A stretch of DNA of 6,061 nt from Fen-7 sp041494285 (GCA_041494285.1 JBGQAL010000160.1:1-6061), one strand, 5' to 3'. Positions 1 to 4,587 are shown, numbered from the stretch's first letter. Notes: generated by a model from the sequence alone, not told the origin. Numbers and translations: made by a program.

Positions 1-9
1 AGAAAATAA

Positions 10-93
10 GAAATTATAAAAAGAAAATGGCAAGAAATTGCCGAACAAAGGAGGATTGAACGAATTGAGAAGCGTCTAAATCGAAAATGTTAA
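10..93 (+). other. Protein-like open stretch without a start codon (possible gene-end relic)
   Basis: This is an open frame of 27 codons between a TAA at 7-9 and a TAA at 91-93. It reads as a very basic, probably helical peptide; its last part is QEIAEQRRIERIEKRLNRKC. No ATG, GTG or TTG is in frame near its left end, so it cannot be an intact gene as it stands. It may be the tail of a decayed gene entering from the left. Its stop overlaps the ATG of the next small ORF (ATGTTAA at 87-93), as in translationally coupled pairs. A chance open frame is a real alternative. Confidence 0.2.
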
Positions 94-242
94 CGAAGTG
101 CCCTTCAAAGATTGCAGATCAAACGATATTCGAAATCCTCGATAGACTAACTGGGGTTATTAGGTGTATTGGCTGTGCCTCCTCGGGTACTCTTTGTAGA
201 TATTGCCCAGTGAAGAGGAAGGAACTTCATTGGCCAGGATAA
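87..242 (+). CDS. Small Cys-rich ORF with zinc-ribbon-like CxxC-x6-CxxC pattern
   Basis: This 51-codon ORF runs from ATG at 87 to TAA at 240-242. It has cysteines at residues 5, 27, 30, 37 and 40; residues 27-40 read CIGCASSGTLCRYC, two CxxC knuckles six residues apart. That spacing is typical of small zinc-binding domains and is uncommon by chance. Residues 10-22 look helical (ADQTIFEILDRLT), and the end is basic (VKRKE). The start overlaps the stop of a preceding open stretch. The only Shine-Dalgarno-like element, GGAGG at 50-54, is too far away to serve this ATG, and no clear TATA box lies 25 nt upstream. It could be a real micro-protein, a fragment of a larger decayed zinc-finger protein, or chance. 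I do not recognise the family. Confidence 0.33.
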   Translation: MLTKCPSKIADQTIFEILDRLTGVIRCIGCASSGTLCRYCPVKRKELHWPG

Positions 243-344
243 CTTGTGTCCGGAATCCTGGCGAACCTCCTCTTTTTGCGCTCATTCATCGGACTGGTGC
301 ACACGACTAGGAGATAAGGAGTTGAATAAAATGGATAAGACCAA

Positions 345-637
345 ATGGATAAGGTTGATCCAGGAAGTTTGGCGGATGTGGGGTTTACGAGAGCCTTCCG
401 GTCCCTCGTAAAATCGATGGAGGTTATGTCCGTCTTCTCCATGGGAATATCAAGAGCAACCACTGAAAGAGCATAATAGGGGAAATCTATAGAGAGCTAA
501 ATGGTCATGTTAGCTGTGTCTTCAGACCCGAAAACATATCGCAAGCTTTCGAACTGCACGGCCGTATCCGCTATGGAAGCAGCAGTGTGACGGATTTCTC
601 ATGGGTAAGCGAGACTGTGCGCGTTGTCCGGCAGTAA
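345..637 (+). pseudogene. Frameshifted relic of a roughly 95-residue protein, unknown family
   Basis: Two protein-like frames abut here. The first runs from ATG at 345 to TAA at 474-476 (43 codons; it begins MDKVDPGSLADVGFTRAF). The second is open from 467 to TAA at 635-637 and includes GEIYRELNGHV and FELHGRIRYGSSSV. They join smoothly by a -1 step inside the A-run at 466-468, as if one A had been lost from a GAAAAG, giving a continuous chain of about 95 residues. A good SD (AAGGAG, 316-321) lies 9 nt before a different ATG at 331. That ATG sits in an 11-bp direct repeat (AAATGGATAAG at 329-339 and 343-353), so a 14-nt duplication may have displaced the start. From 331 the frame stops after 26 codons. 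The family is not recognised. Decay is inferred from the frame break alone; a programmed frameshift seems unlikely because no slippery heptamer is present. Confidence 0.35.
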
Positions 638-660
638 TTATCACATTAATCTACAGGAAA

Positions 661-676
661 AAGGTTTCTATATATT
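661..676 (+). promoter_or_regulatory. Archaeal BRE/TATA promoter of the DedA gene (leaderless)
   Basis: A purine-rich BRE-like stretch (GGAAAAAGG, ending at 664) precedes TTTCTATATATT at 665-676. The TATA centre near 671 is 25 nt before the A of the ATG at 696, the usual TATA-to-transcription-start distance in archaea. No Shine-Dalgarno is present, so transcription should begin at the start codon itself. Confidence 0.6.
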
Positions 677-695
677 GTTGTGATTCTCGAATCGA

Positions 696-1319
696 ATGAT
701 AAGCTTAGTCGAATCCGTAAGCAATCTGATTGTGAGCCTCGTAAGCTCCTTTGGCTACACTGGTATCTTCTTTGCCATGGCCTTGGAAAGCGCTTGCATT
801 CCTTTTCCCAGCGAAATCATCATGCCCTTTAGCGGCTTCGTGGTGTCTGAAGGTAAGCTCGGCCTGCTGGAGATTACCCTATCAGGCGCTCTAGGAAACC
901 TCTTCGGATCGATTGTTGCTTATCAGGTCGGCTTAAGAGGAGGAAGGCCGTTTCTGGAAAAATACGGGAAATATGTTCTCTTGAGCCGTGGAAAGCTTGA
1001 CCTGGCAGACGACTGGTTCAGAAAGTACGGGGATCGAGCAGTTCTGATAAGCAGGGTTCTGCCGGTCATAAGGACTTACATCTCCCTGCCTGCGGGAATA
1101 GCAGGAATGGACTTCAAGAAGTTCGCTTTCTATACTTTCGCGGGATCGCTGCCTTGGTGTCTGACCCTGGGCTACGTGGGCGTCCTCTTAGGACCAAAGT
1201 GGGATTCCTTGAAAGGATGGTTTCACATCTTCGATGCAATTATTATAATATTTATTATGATTTTGTTGATATTTTTCATAATTAAGTACAGAAAGAGTAG
1301 CGACTCGATTGACTCATGA
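696..1319 (+). CDS. DedA-family (VTT/SNARE-associated domain) membrane protein
   Basis: This 207-residue integral membrane protein belongs to the DedA family (PF09335-type VTT domain). Members support membrane homeostasis, proton-motive-force-linked transport or lipid flipping; in bacteria some move undecaprenyl phosphate or phosphatidylethanolamine. No specific substrate can be given for an archaeon. Recognition features are the re-entrant motif at residues 31-40 (ESACIPFPSE), the glycine-rich GALGNLFGS segment at 64-72, GGRPFLEKYGKY at 82-93, and the signature at 112-138 with Arg114, Arg120 and Arg126 (GDRAVLISRVLPVIRT, then LPAGIAGM). A hydrophobic C-terminal helix spans about 181-197 and is followed by a short polar tail. 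Length is typical of the family. The ATG start fits the TATA distance and implies a leaderless mRNA. The gene stands alone, with a possible terminator hairpin at 1352-1389. Confidence 0.93.
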   Translation: MISLVESVSNLIVSLVSSFGYTGIFFAMALESACIPFPSEIIMPFSGFVVSEGKLGLLEITLSGALGNLFGSIVAYQVGLRGGRPFLEKYGKYVLLSRGKLDLADDWFRKYGDRAVLISRVLPVIRTYISLPAGIAGMDFKKFAFYTFAGSLPWCLTLGYVGVLLGPKWDSLKGWFHIFDAIIIIFIMILLIFFIIKYRKSSDSIDS

Positions 1320-1351
1320 TAATTCGATAAATTATTTGTTAACATTAATGA

Positions 1352-1389
1352 TTGGATCTGCTCTTGCCTTTGGGTGAGCAACAATCCAG
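1352..1389 (+). terminator. Possible hairpin terminator after the DedA gene
   Basis: TTGGAT at 1352-1357 can pair with ATCCAG at 1384-1389 (one G-U), and TGCTC at 1359-1363 with GAGCA at 1376-1380, forming an interrupted stem around a 12-nt loop. A TTTT follows at 1396-1399. It lies 33 nt after the DedA stop. The stem is modest, so this is only a candidate. Confidence 0.3.
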
Positions 1390-1582
1390 ATAGCATTTTA
1401 GCTCTTTGCCGTTAGATTCGTGATTAACTTGCCGAGATGGTAGTGATCGATTTTCCGAGTTGATTTTCTTATAATAACTACGCCTTCTGGCTGATCTCTT
1501 GCGATCGTATCAATTGAAAAGTCGCCTGCATCTTGTTCTATAAACAAGTCACATGGACTTTCAGTTTTTCGAGCGAGAAACG

Positions 1583-1590
1583 CTTTTATC
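1583..1590 (+). promoter_or_regulatory. Probable TATA box of the first secreted-protein gene
   Basis: CTTTTATC at 1583-1590, preceded by the A-rich GAGAAACG, is TATA-like. The start predicted about 25 nt downstream (near 1611) would leave a leader of about 16 nt that just includes the SD at 1614-1620. Confidence 0.4.
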
Positions 1591-1613
1591 GCTTTGAAGT
1601 GTATCGTCCTAAA

Positions 1614-1620
1614 GGTGGAG
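1614..1620 (+). promoter_or_regulatory. Ribosome binding site GGTGGAG that fixes the start at 1627
   Basis: GGTGGAG ends 6 nt before ATG 1627. An in-frame TTG at 1594 lies upstream of this SD and has none of its own. The shorter protein also begins directly with a canonical signal peptide, so 1627 is the likely start. Confidence 0.7.
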
Positions 1621-1626
1621 TGTCAA

Positions 1627-2133
1627 ATGGGTTACAGATTAGTGGTAACGATGGTATTAGTGTTGGGTATTTTATTGGTCACCTGTCAGGCCCAGGTCAC
1701 GGGTAGTTTCCAGAGCGTCGGTGGCGATTTTGGCCGGACCTGGCTGAAGGACTTCCAAGCCCAGAATCCCGCAAAGCAACCCCAGGTCCAGAACTCTACA
1801 GCCCTCTGGGGCTGGGGTGGGGCTCCCAAGGGGAGATTGATTCAGAACGGATCGTTGGTGACAGATCCATACTATATCTGGAAATCGCTTAACTTAACTA
1901 GTGGTTGGATGGGGCAGGCTTATGTAGATCCCAAAACAGGATACCCGGTCTATGCTTTCGTAGATCCATACATAGGAAATCCGGACTATTTCTATGTAGA
2001 CCCTAAAACCGGACAGCCGGTTTACATTAATTCAGGTACAACAACAGGAACACCAACCTACAGCAGTGTTCCACCCTATTCGCCTTACACCGGTACGCCA
2101 ACATCATCCAATTATCCGTGGCTTGGCGACTAG
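1627..2133 (+). CDS. Secreted protein with three tandem 12-residue VDP repeats, function unknown
   Basis: This is a 168-residue exported protein. Residues 1-22 form a signal peptide (Arg4, a hydrophobic run 5-19, then CQAQV). Cleavage after Ala22 is likely, although Cys20 leaves a lipoprotein possible (the residue before it is Thr, which is poor for a lipobox). The mature part is Trp/Gly-rich at 61-65 (WGWGG). Residues 99-134 are three direct 12-residue repeats: YVDPKTGYPVYA, FVDPYIGNPDYF and YVDPKTGQPVYI, consensus [YF]VDPxxGxPxY. A Tyr/Pro/Thr/Ser-rich tail ends at WLGD. Sequons at Asn56, Asn74 and Asn89 suggest surface glycosylation. I infer a cell-envelope or sheath-associated role from composition only; no enzyme motif is seen. 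The start is chosen from the SD at 1614-1620. The next gene is also a small exported protein but has its own promoter. Confidence 0.8.
   Translation: MGYRLVVTMVLVLGILLVTCQAQVTGSFQSVGGDFGRTWLKDFQAQNPAKQPQVQNSTALWGWGGAPKGRLIQNGSLVTDPYYIWKSLNLTSGWMGQAYVDPKTGYPVYAFVDPYIGNPDYFYVDPKTGQPVYINSGTTTGTPTYSSVPPYSPYTGTPTSSNYPWLGD
1921..2028 (+). repeat. Three tandem 36-bp coding repeats (VDP repeat)
   Basis: Units at 1921-1956, 1957-1992 and 1993-2028 each encode 12 residues of the form [YF]VDPxxGxPxYx. Units 1 and 3 are closest to each other (both YVDPKTG-x-PVY), while unit 2 has diverged (FVDPYIGNPDYF). Differences between units 1 and 3 are mostly at third codon positions, which indicates selection on the peptide. 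Confidence 0.85.
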
Positions 2134-2136
2134 TCT

Positions 2137-2186
2137 GGTTTGCCACCCGTCGATGGAGGCACTGGTATGGCCTAGGTGAGCAAACC
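2137..2186 (+). terminator. Stem-loop in the 3' region of the first secreted-protein gene
   Basis: GGTTTGC-CACC at 2137-2147 pairs with GGTG-A-GCAAACC at 2175-2186: 11 base pairs with one bulged A at 2179. It starts 4 nt after the stop codon. No T-run follows, so it may be an mRNA 3'-end stabiliser rather than a terminator. The 27-nt loop can form a small GGC/GCC stem. Confidence 0.4.
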
Positions 2187-2211
2187 TTGGCGGAAAATGT
2201 GTACGTAGCAT

Positions 2212-2236
2212 CCCCTGGCCAATCTTCAGGGGGGGG
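2212..2236. other. Inverted repeat with a run of eight G just upstream of a TATA box
   Basis: CCCCTG at 2212-2217 is complementary to CAGGGG at 2227-2232, with a 9-nt loop. The right arm runs into eight consecutive G (2229-2236), which also allows the alternative pairing ATCCCC/GGGGAT. It ends 6 nt before the TATA element of the next gene, where a BRE would be. It could be the terminator of the upstream gene, a regulator site, or a replication-slippage tract. Confidence 0.35.
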
Positions 2237-2242
2237 ATCAGA

Positions 2243-2250
2243 TTTATATT
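2243..2250 (+). promoter_or_regulatory. TATA box of the second secreted-protein gene
   Basis: TTTATATT at 2243-2250 is a near-consensus archaeal TATA box. The predicted transcript start, about 25 nt downstream near 2271, gives a leader of about 20 nt containing the SD. Confidence 0.6.
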
Positions 2251-2276
2251 GAATGTAGCCCATTAGGTAGTTCAAG

Positions 2277-2283
2277 GGTGGAG
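2277..2283 (+). promoter_or_regulatory. Ribosome binding site GGTGGAG that fixes the start at 2293
   Basis: GGTGGAG ends 9 nt before ATG 2293. The in-frame GTG at 2278 lies inside this SD and so is unlikely to be the start. The same SD heptamer serves the preceding gene. Confidence 0.7.
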
Positions 2284-2292
2284 ATACTAAAG

Positions 2293-2916
2293 ATGAGAAT
2301 ACTACTGGTTCTTGTGTTTTTGCTTTTCATAGTATGTTTTTCTATTAGCATTCCATCTTCAGCTTTTAGCTCCGCTGCCAAGAACCTGACGGAGAGATCT
2401 AAGATCGACTTATGGGGTTACATGGACGAGACCCAGATCTTCCAGACTGATACTGGTTTCGCAGGGACAAAGCTATCTTCGAGAGCTAGCGGAAGCGGTC
2501 ACATCTCTAGGGGCCAGTATGCTGACGTCTTCGCAGGCCCAAAATACGATGAGACAACATATACAGAAGATGTGGTTGCTGATTATAGGCCCTACACACC
2601 ACCTCCGACTCAGAGCGACCTCAAGAATGCCTTGTGCGCCAAGAACTACGAGGTGGGCTCTGCATTCTCTGAAAGTTATACGAACATCCAGTCGCTGATA
2701 AAAGACACCAACATCTATCAAGACAAGAACGAATCCGTCTACCAGATAGGGTCCTACGTCGACGGCACAACCAAGATCGGCACAATGGTCCGGAAGAACG
2801 CCAACACAGTTCCGGCTTTGACCATGGGGGGAACCTACGTAGGAAACCTAAACATACACATGGAGATCGAGACTTTTACTGGCAACTCCTCAGTGCTTAC
2901 ATTGCCGTGTCCGTAG
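2293..2916 (+). CDS. Exported protein of unknown function
   Basis: This 207-residue exported protein has a clear signal peptide: MRILLVLVFLLFIV followed by a polar SISIPSSAFSSA region, with cleavage somewhere in about residues 24-29. The mature part has no motif I recognise. It is polar and rich in Tyr, Thr, Ser and Gly, consistent with a beta-rich surface or secreted protein. Notable segments are SGSGHISRGQYADVF at 66-80 and a proline patch YRPYTPPPT at 98-106. Only two cysteines remain after processing, Cys115 and Cys206 near the C-terminus, a possible disulfide. Sequons occur at Asn31, Asn146 and Asn198. No anchor helix or sorting signal follows, so it may be released or held non-covalently. 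The start is chosen from the SD at 2277-2283. It may share a surface location with the preceding exported protein, but separate promoters argue against a strict operon. Confidence 0.8.
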   Translation: MRILLVLVFLLFIVCFSISIPSSAFSSAAKNLTERSKIDLWGYMDETQIFQTDTGFAGTKLSSRASGSGHISRGQYADVFAGPKYDETTYTEDVVADYRPYTPPPTQSDLKNALCAKNYEVGSAFSESYTNIQSLIKDTNIYQDKNESVYQIGSYVDGTTKIGTMVRKNANTVPALTMGGTYVGNLNIHMEIETFTGNSSVLTLPCP

Positions 2917-2927
2917 GCATTTGGAGA

Positions 2928-2940
2928 TTTTTGTAATTTT
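2928..2940 (+). terminator. Oligo-T termination tract after the second secreted-protein gene
   Basis: TTTTT at 2928-2932 and TTTT at 2937-2940, starting 12 nt after the stop codon, fit the U-rich, hairpin-independent terminators common in archaea. Confidence 0.4.
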
Positions 2941-2993
2941 GAATATCCTCCAGATCTTCTAACCTCTAATGAATCTAGCCCTACATTTTTGGC

Positions 2994-3024
2994 AGCATCG
3001 AAGACAGCGTCGATTGCTGATGCT
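2994..3024. repeat. Bulged inverted repeat in the intergenic region
   Basis: GCTGATGCT at 3016-3024 can pair with AGCAT (2994-2998) plus CAGC (3005-3008), giving nine base pairs interrupted on one side by a 6-nt bulge. No role can be assigned. The rest of 2941-3078 shows no gene or signal that I can support. Confidence 0.25.
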
Positions 3025-3078
3025 CACAAATGAATGAATCTTATTGAAGGCCCGGTTATCCCACCTTAAAGTGCTCAA

Positions 3079-3094
3079 CCGAAAATTATTTATG
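3079..3094 (+). promoter_or_regulatory. Strong archaeal BRE/TATA promoter of a structured RNA
   Basis: CCGAAAA at 3079-3085 is a BRE-like element followed by TTATTTATG at 3086-3094. The predicted initiation about 25-28 nt downstream falls at 3116-3120, coinciding with G3119, the 5' base of the closing helix of the structured segment. Nothing convincing for a protein start (no SD) follows. Confidence 0.6.
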
Positions 3095-3118
3095 TTTTGA
3101 AGTTAAAATAATTAACTT

Positions 3119-3393
3119 GCCGCGTCATGTGTTAGCGAGCCATGGATGAGACGCACCGACAAAAGCTCGATGGCCGAAATGTGCTCCGTCTGTTGAGCAC
3201 AATCGCGGATGTTAATCGACGTCCGACGAACGAAAGCCTAAGGGGCGTCGTTCAAATATGTACGACATTTCGGTGGCGTATCGGTCAAGCTGAAAATCCA
3301 TCTGCGGCCAAAAAAGATGCATGCCGTCAAGGGCATAGCATGCCGCCCTTTCAGCTTTTTGGACCGGGAATCCAATGGCAGGCGTGACGCGGC
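3119..3393 (+). ncRNA. Candidate structured noncoding RNA of about 275 nt, unknown family
   Basis: Complementary segments nest into one closed fold. The closing helix P1 pairs 3119-3130 with 3382-3393 (first nine pairs perfect, then two of three are U-G). P2 pairs 3139-3147 with 3370-3379 (bulged A3374). A three-way junction then opens two arms. Arm A pairs 3151-3159 with 3270-3279 (bulged G3275) and contains 3217-3224/3243-3250 and the hairpin 3180-3186/3195-3201. An alternative perfect 9-bp pairing, 3174-3182/3265-3273, competes with the arm A base. Arm B pairs 3281-3286 with 3362-3367, 3287-3295 with 3349-3357 (perfect), 3304-3308 with 3342-3346, and 3317-3325 with 3332-3341 (bulged A3337) around the loop GTCAAG. 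U-G pairs (3128-3384, 3130-3382, 3222-3245, 3281-3367) fit plus-strand transcription only. I see no RNase P CR-I/CR-V core and no SRP helix 8 motif. The convergent neighbour rules out a leader riboswitch for it. An 81-codon frame inside looks incidental. Confidence 0.6.
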
Positions 3394-3395
3394 CC

Positions 3396-3420
3396 AAGTA
3401 CTTTGTGTTCAGTACTTTAT
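3396..3420 (+). terminator. Hairpin directly 3' of the structured RNA
   Basis: AAGTACT at 3396-3402 is perfectly complementary to AGTACTT at 3411-3417, with an 8-nt loop (TTGTGTTC) and a short T-rich tail. It begins 3 nt after the closing helix of the RNA, as expected for its terminator. It may also act on the convergent gene ending at 3481. Confidence 0.5.
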
Positions 3421-3480
3421 GCCATCCATATTGCCAGATAATCCATTCTGGTCTTCAGGGCTTCATCGATATGCTGTCGC

Positions 3481-3927
3481 CTATTTACTGAGCTTTCCTC
3501 CGGGCACCAGCATTATCGGAACCTTCGAGTGTTGAACAACCTTCTCGGCCACACTCCCAAGCAGGAACCTGTCTAGCCCTCCTCGACCTACACTGCCAAG
3601 AACCAAAAGATCAACACCTGATTCCTTGGACATCCTTAACAGCTCGTCGCTTGGTCTACCCTCCAGTATGACTTTATCGCAGACAACTCCTGCCTGCTTG
3701 GCAAGCTCTTCAACGCTATCTGTTGCATCTTTGCCCTCTTTGAGCATCAGCTCCCTGACCATGCCCGAGTACTGAATATAGTCAGATAAGTAGCCCAGCC
3801 TGGATGTATCCGCTACATAAACAGCGGTGACCATTGCACCATGCATTTGAGCAAGCTCTACTCCCATCTTCGCTGCCTTCTGGCTAGTCTCAGATCCATC
3901 TGTTGCAATCAGTATGTTTTTGAACAT
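3481..3927 (-). CDS. Universal stress protein, ATP-binding UspA-domain type
   Basis: This is a single-domain Usp of 148 residues, the normal length. The N-terminal strand FKNILIATDGSE carries the conserved Asp10. The C-terminal ATP loop has the full G-x2-G-x9-G-S pattern: Gly111, Gly114, Gly124 and Ser125 (GSVGRGGLDRFLLGS), followed by a hydrophobic final strand VPIMLVPG. This motif marks the ATP-binding MJ0577-like branch, which dimerises in the cytoplasm and is linked to stress and energy signalling; the exact partner is unknown. The gene has no SD. A TATA-like AGATTTAA centred near 3954 lies about 27 nt before the ATG at 3927, so the mRNA is probably leaderless. It is divergent from the membrane-protein gene at 4039 and convergent with the structured RNA. 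Confidence 0.95.
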   Translation of the reverse strand: MFKNILIATDGSETSQKAAKMGVELAQMHGAMVTAVYVADTSRLGYLSDYIQYSGMVRELMLKEGKDATDSVEELAKQAGVVCDKVILEGRPSDELLRMSKESGVDLLVLGSVGRGGLDRFLLGSVAEKVVQHSKVPIMLVPGGKLSK

Positions 3928-3950
3928 AATATCTAATGAGCACTTTTGGC

Positions 3951-3958
3951 TTAAATCT
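3951..3958 (-). promoter_or_regulatory. Probable TATA box of the Usp gene (leaderless)
   Basis: On the minus strand, AGATTTAA (3951-3958) is TATA-like and centred about 27 nt before the A of the start codon at 3927. The A-rich ACATAA just upstream could serve as the BRE. Confidence 0.4.
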
Positions 3959-3990
3959 TTATGTCAAATCGCAAAATGAGATCATTACAG

Positions 3991-4007
3991 GGAAAACTTA
4001 TTAATAC
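3991..4007 (+). promoter_or_regulatory. BRE/TATA promoter of the four-helix membrane protein gene
   Basis: GGAAAAC at 3991-3997 (BRE-like) precedes TTATTAATAC at 3998-4007. Initiation about 25 nt downstream, near 4028, would leave only a very short leader that begins around the SD. Confidence 0.45.
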
Positions 4008-4026
4008 ATAAAATCATTCATCTCAA

Positions 4027-4032
4027 GGGGGT
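4027..4032 (+). promoter_or_regulatory. Ribosome binding site GGGGGT supporting the GTG start at 4039
   Basis: GGGGGT ends 6 nt before GTG 4039. No ATG lies in frame nearby that would make a better start. Confidence 0.5.
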
Positions 4033-4038
4033 AGCTTC

Positions 4039-4587
4039 GTGGAACCAAACGATCAAGAATTCCTCAGAGCTCTTCACGAGGAGAAGATAAGGACCCAGAC
4101 CGAGCGGGCAGATTACATTACAAAGAAGCTTGCTTTTGTTACTGTGCTATTCGGGCTCAGTTCTTTTAACTTGGGCATCACTATTGCAGAGATTTATTGG
4201 CTTCTTTATTTCGTACCACTGGTGGCGATCTGTTATGATCTTTACATAATGTCCGCAGATTCAAGGATCAAGAGGATTGGAACATTTCTTGGCAGGCACC
4301 CCGACTCCCAGGCAGGAGAGGCAGAAAAGCAGTGGGAGAAGTTCTGCATATACTACAGGGATGGCCTTGCCCCATCTGCCAACATGTTTTTTTCTATAGT
4401 GGTCACAATAGCAGCGGCGGTGTTCATAAGCACTCAGCAATCGCTGGAAGACCATGGATTCAAGGTTTTTTTTGCCGTATGGCTGGTGATCTCCATACTG
4501 ACGATTGTGGCCCTCTGGATAAGGCATAGAAACATAATCCAGAATATAGGCGAATATGGATCAAAAGATTGGGCAGTACGCCAATAG
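4039..4587 (+). CDS. Four-helix integral membrane protein of unknown function
   Basis: This 182-residue protein starts at GTG. A charged, helical N-terminus (residues 7-30, with EEKIRTQTERADYITKK) precedes a helix pair at about 31-49 and 52-71. A cytoplasmic-looking basic/polar segment follows (72-113, including SRIKRIGTFLGRHP and the aromatic EKQWEKFCIYYRDG). A second helix pair lies at about 114-132 and 141-160, and a short basic tail (IRHRNIIQN) follows. Charges near the helix ends favour both termini inside. The layout of two hairpins around a conserved-looking loop recalls small uncharacterised membrane proteins and, loosely, SLATT-type two-helix modules, but I see no decisive motif. It is divergent from the Usp gene across an intergenic region of about 110 bp, so the two could share regulation. 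Confidence 0.82.
   Translation: MEPNDQEFLRALHEEKIRTQTERADYITKKLAFVTVLFGLSSFNLGITIAEIYWLLYFVPLVAICYDLYIMSADSRIKRIGTFLGRHPDSQAGEAEKQWEKFCIYYRDGLAPSANMFFSIVVTIAAAVFISTQQSLEDHGFKVFFAVWLVISILTIVALWIRHRNIIQNIGEYGSKDWAVRQ

Larger units (their letters stand above)
1398..1622 (-). pseudogene. 5'-truncated universal stress protein (UspA-domain) relic
   Basis: The minus strand is open for 74 codons, bounded by a TGA at 1623-1625 and ending at TAA (1398-1400). No ATG or GTG is in frame. Its C-terminal part can be laid over the intact Usp at 3481-3927 nearly without gaps: LARKTESPCD matches LAKQAGVVCD, GVVII matches the DLLVL strand, and IDHYHLGKLITNL matches LDRFLLGSVAEKV, with the same number of residues between these blocks. 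The glycine-rich ATP loop is not kept (IIRKSTRK replaces LGSVGRGG). The N-terminal half expected of a Usp would lie where the next gene now starts, so the copy looks cut by or replaced with that gene. The identity is low and was judged by eye. It could instead be a short unrelated protein starting at a TTG at 1547. Confidence 0.4.

Noticed and set aside
227..463. Minus-strand 78-codon open frame
   Set aside because: It has no promoter or SD. It is antisense to the plus-strand relic 345-476, and its composition looks less protein-like than the plus-strand reading.
2027..2275. Minus-strand 82-codon frame over the end of the first secreted-protein gene
   Set aside because: It is antisense to a well-supported gene and to the structured spacer, with no start signals.
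2915..3023. Minus-strand stretch reading ASAIDAVFDAAKNVGLDSLEV
   Set aside because: It looks protein-like for about 35 codons, but it has no start codon, is bounded by a TGA, and runs into antisense of the secreted-protein gene. I could not tie it to a family, so chance is likely.
3142..3387. Plus-strand 81-codon frame (and overlapping frames 3212-3397 minus, 3317-3535 plus)
   Set aside because: No SD is present, and the frame lies wholly inside the densely base-paired segment. The pairing and promoter position explain the region better as RNA.
3119..3393. Interpretation of the GCCGCGTCA/TGACGCGGC ends as terminal repeats of a MITE
   Set aside because: No target-site duplication is visible in the flanks. 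The interior is also nested complementary helices, and a promoter sits at RNA-like spacing. A MITE is not fully excluded.
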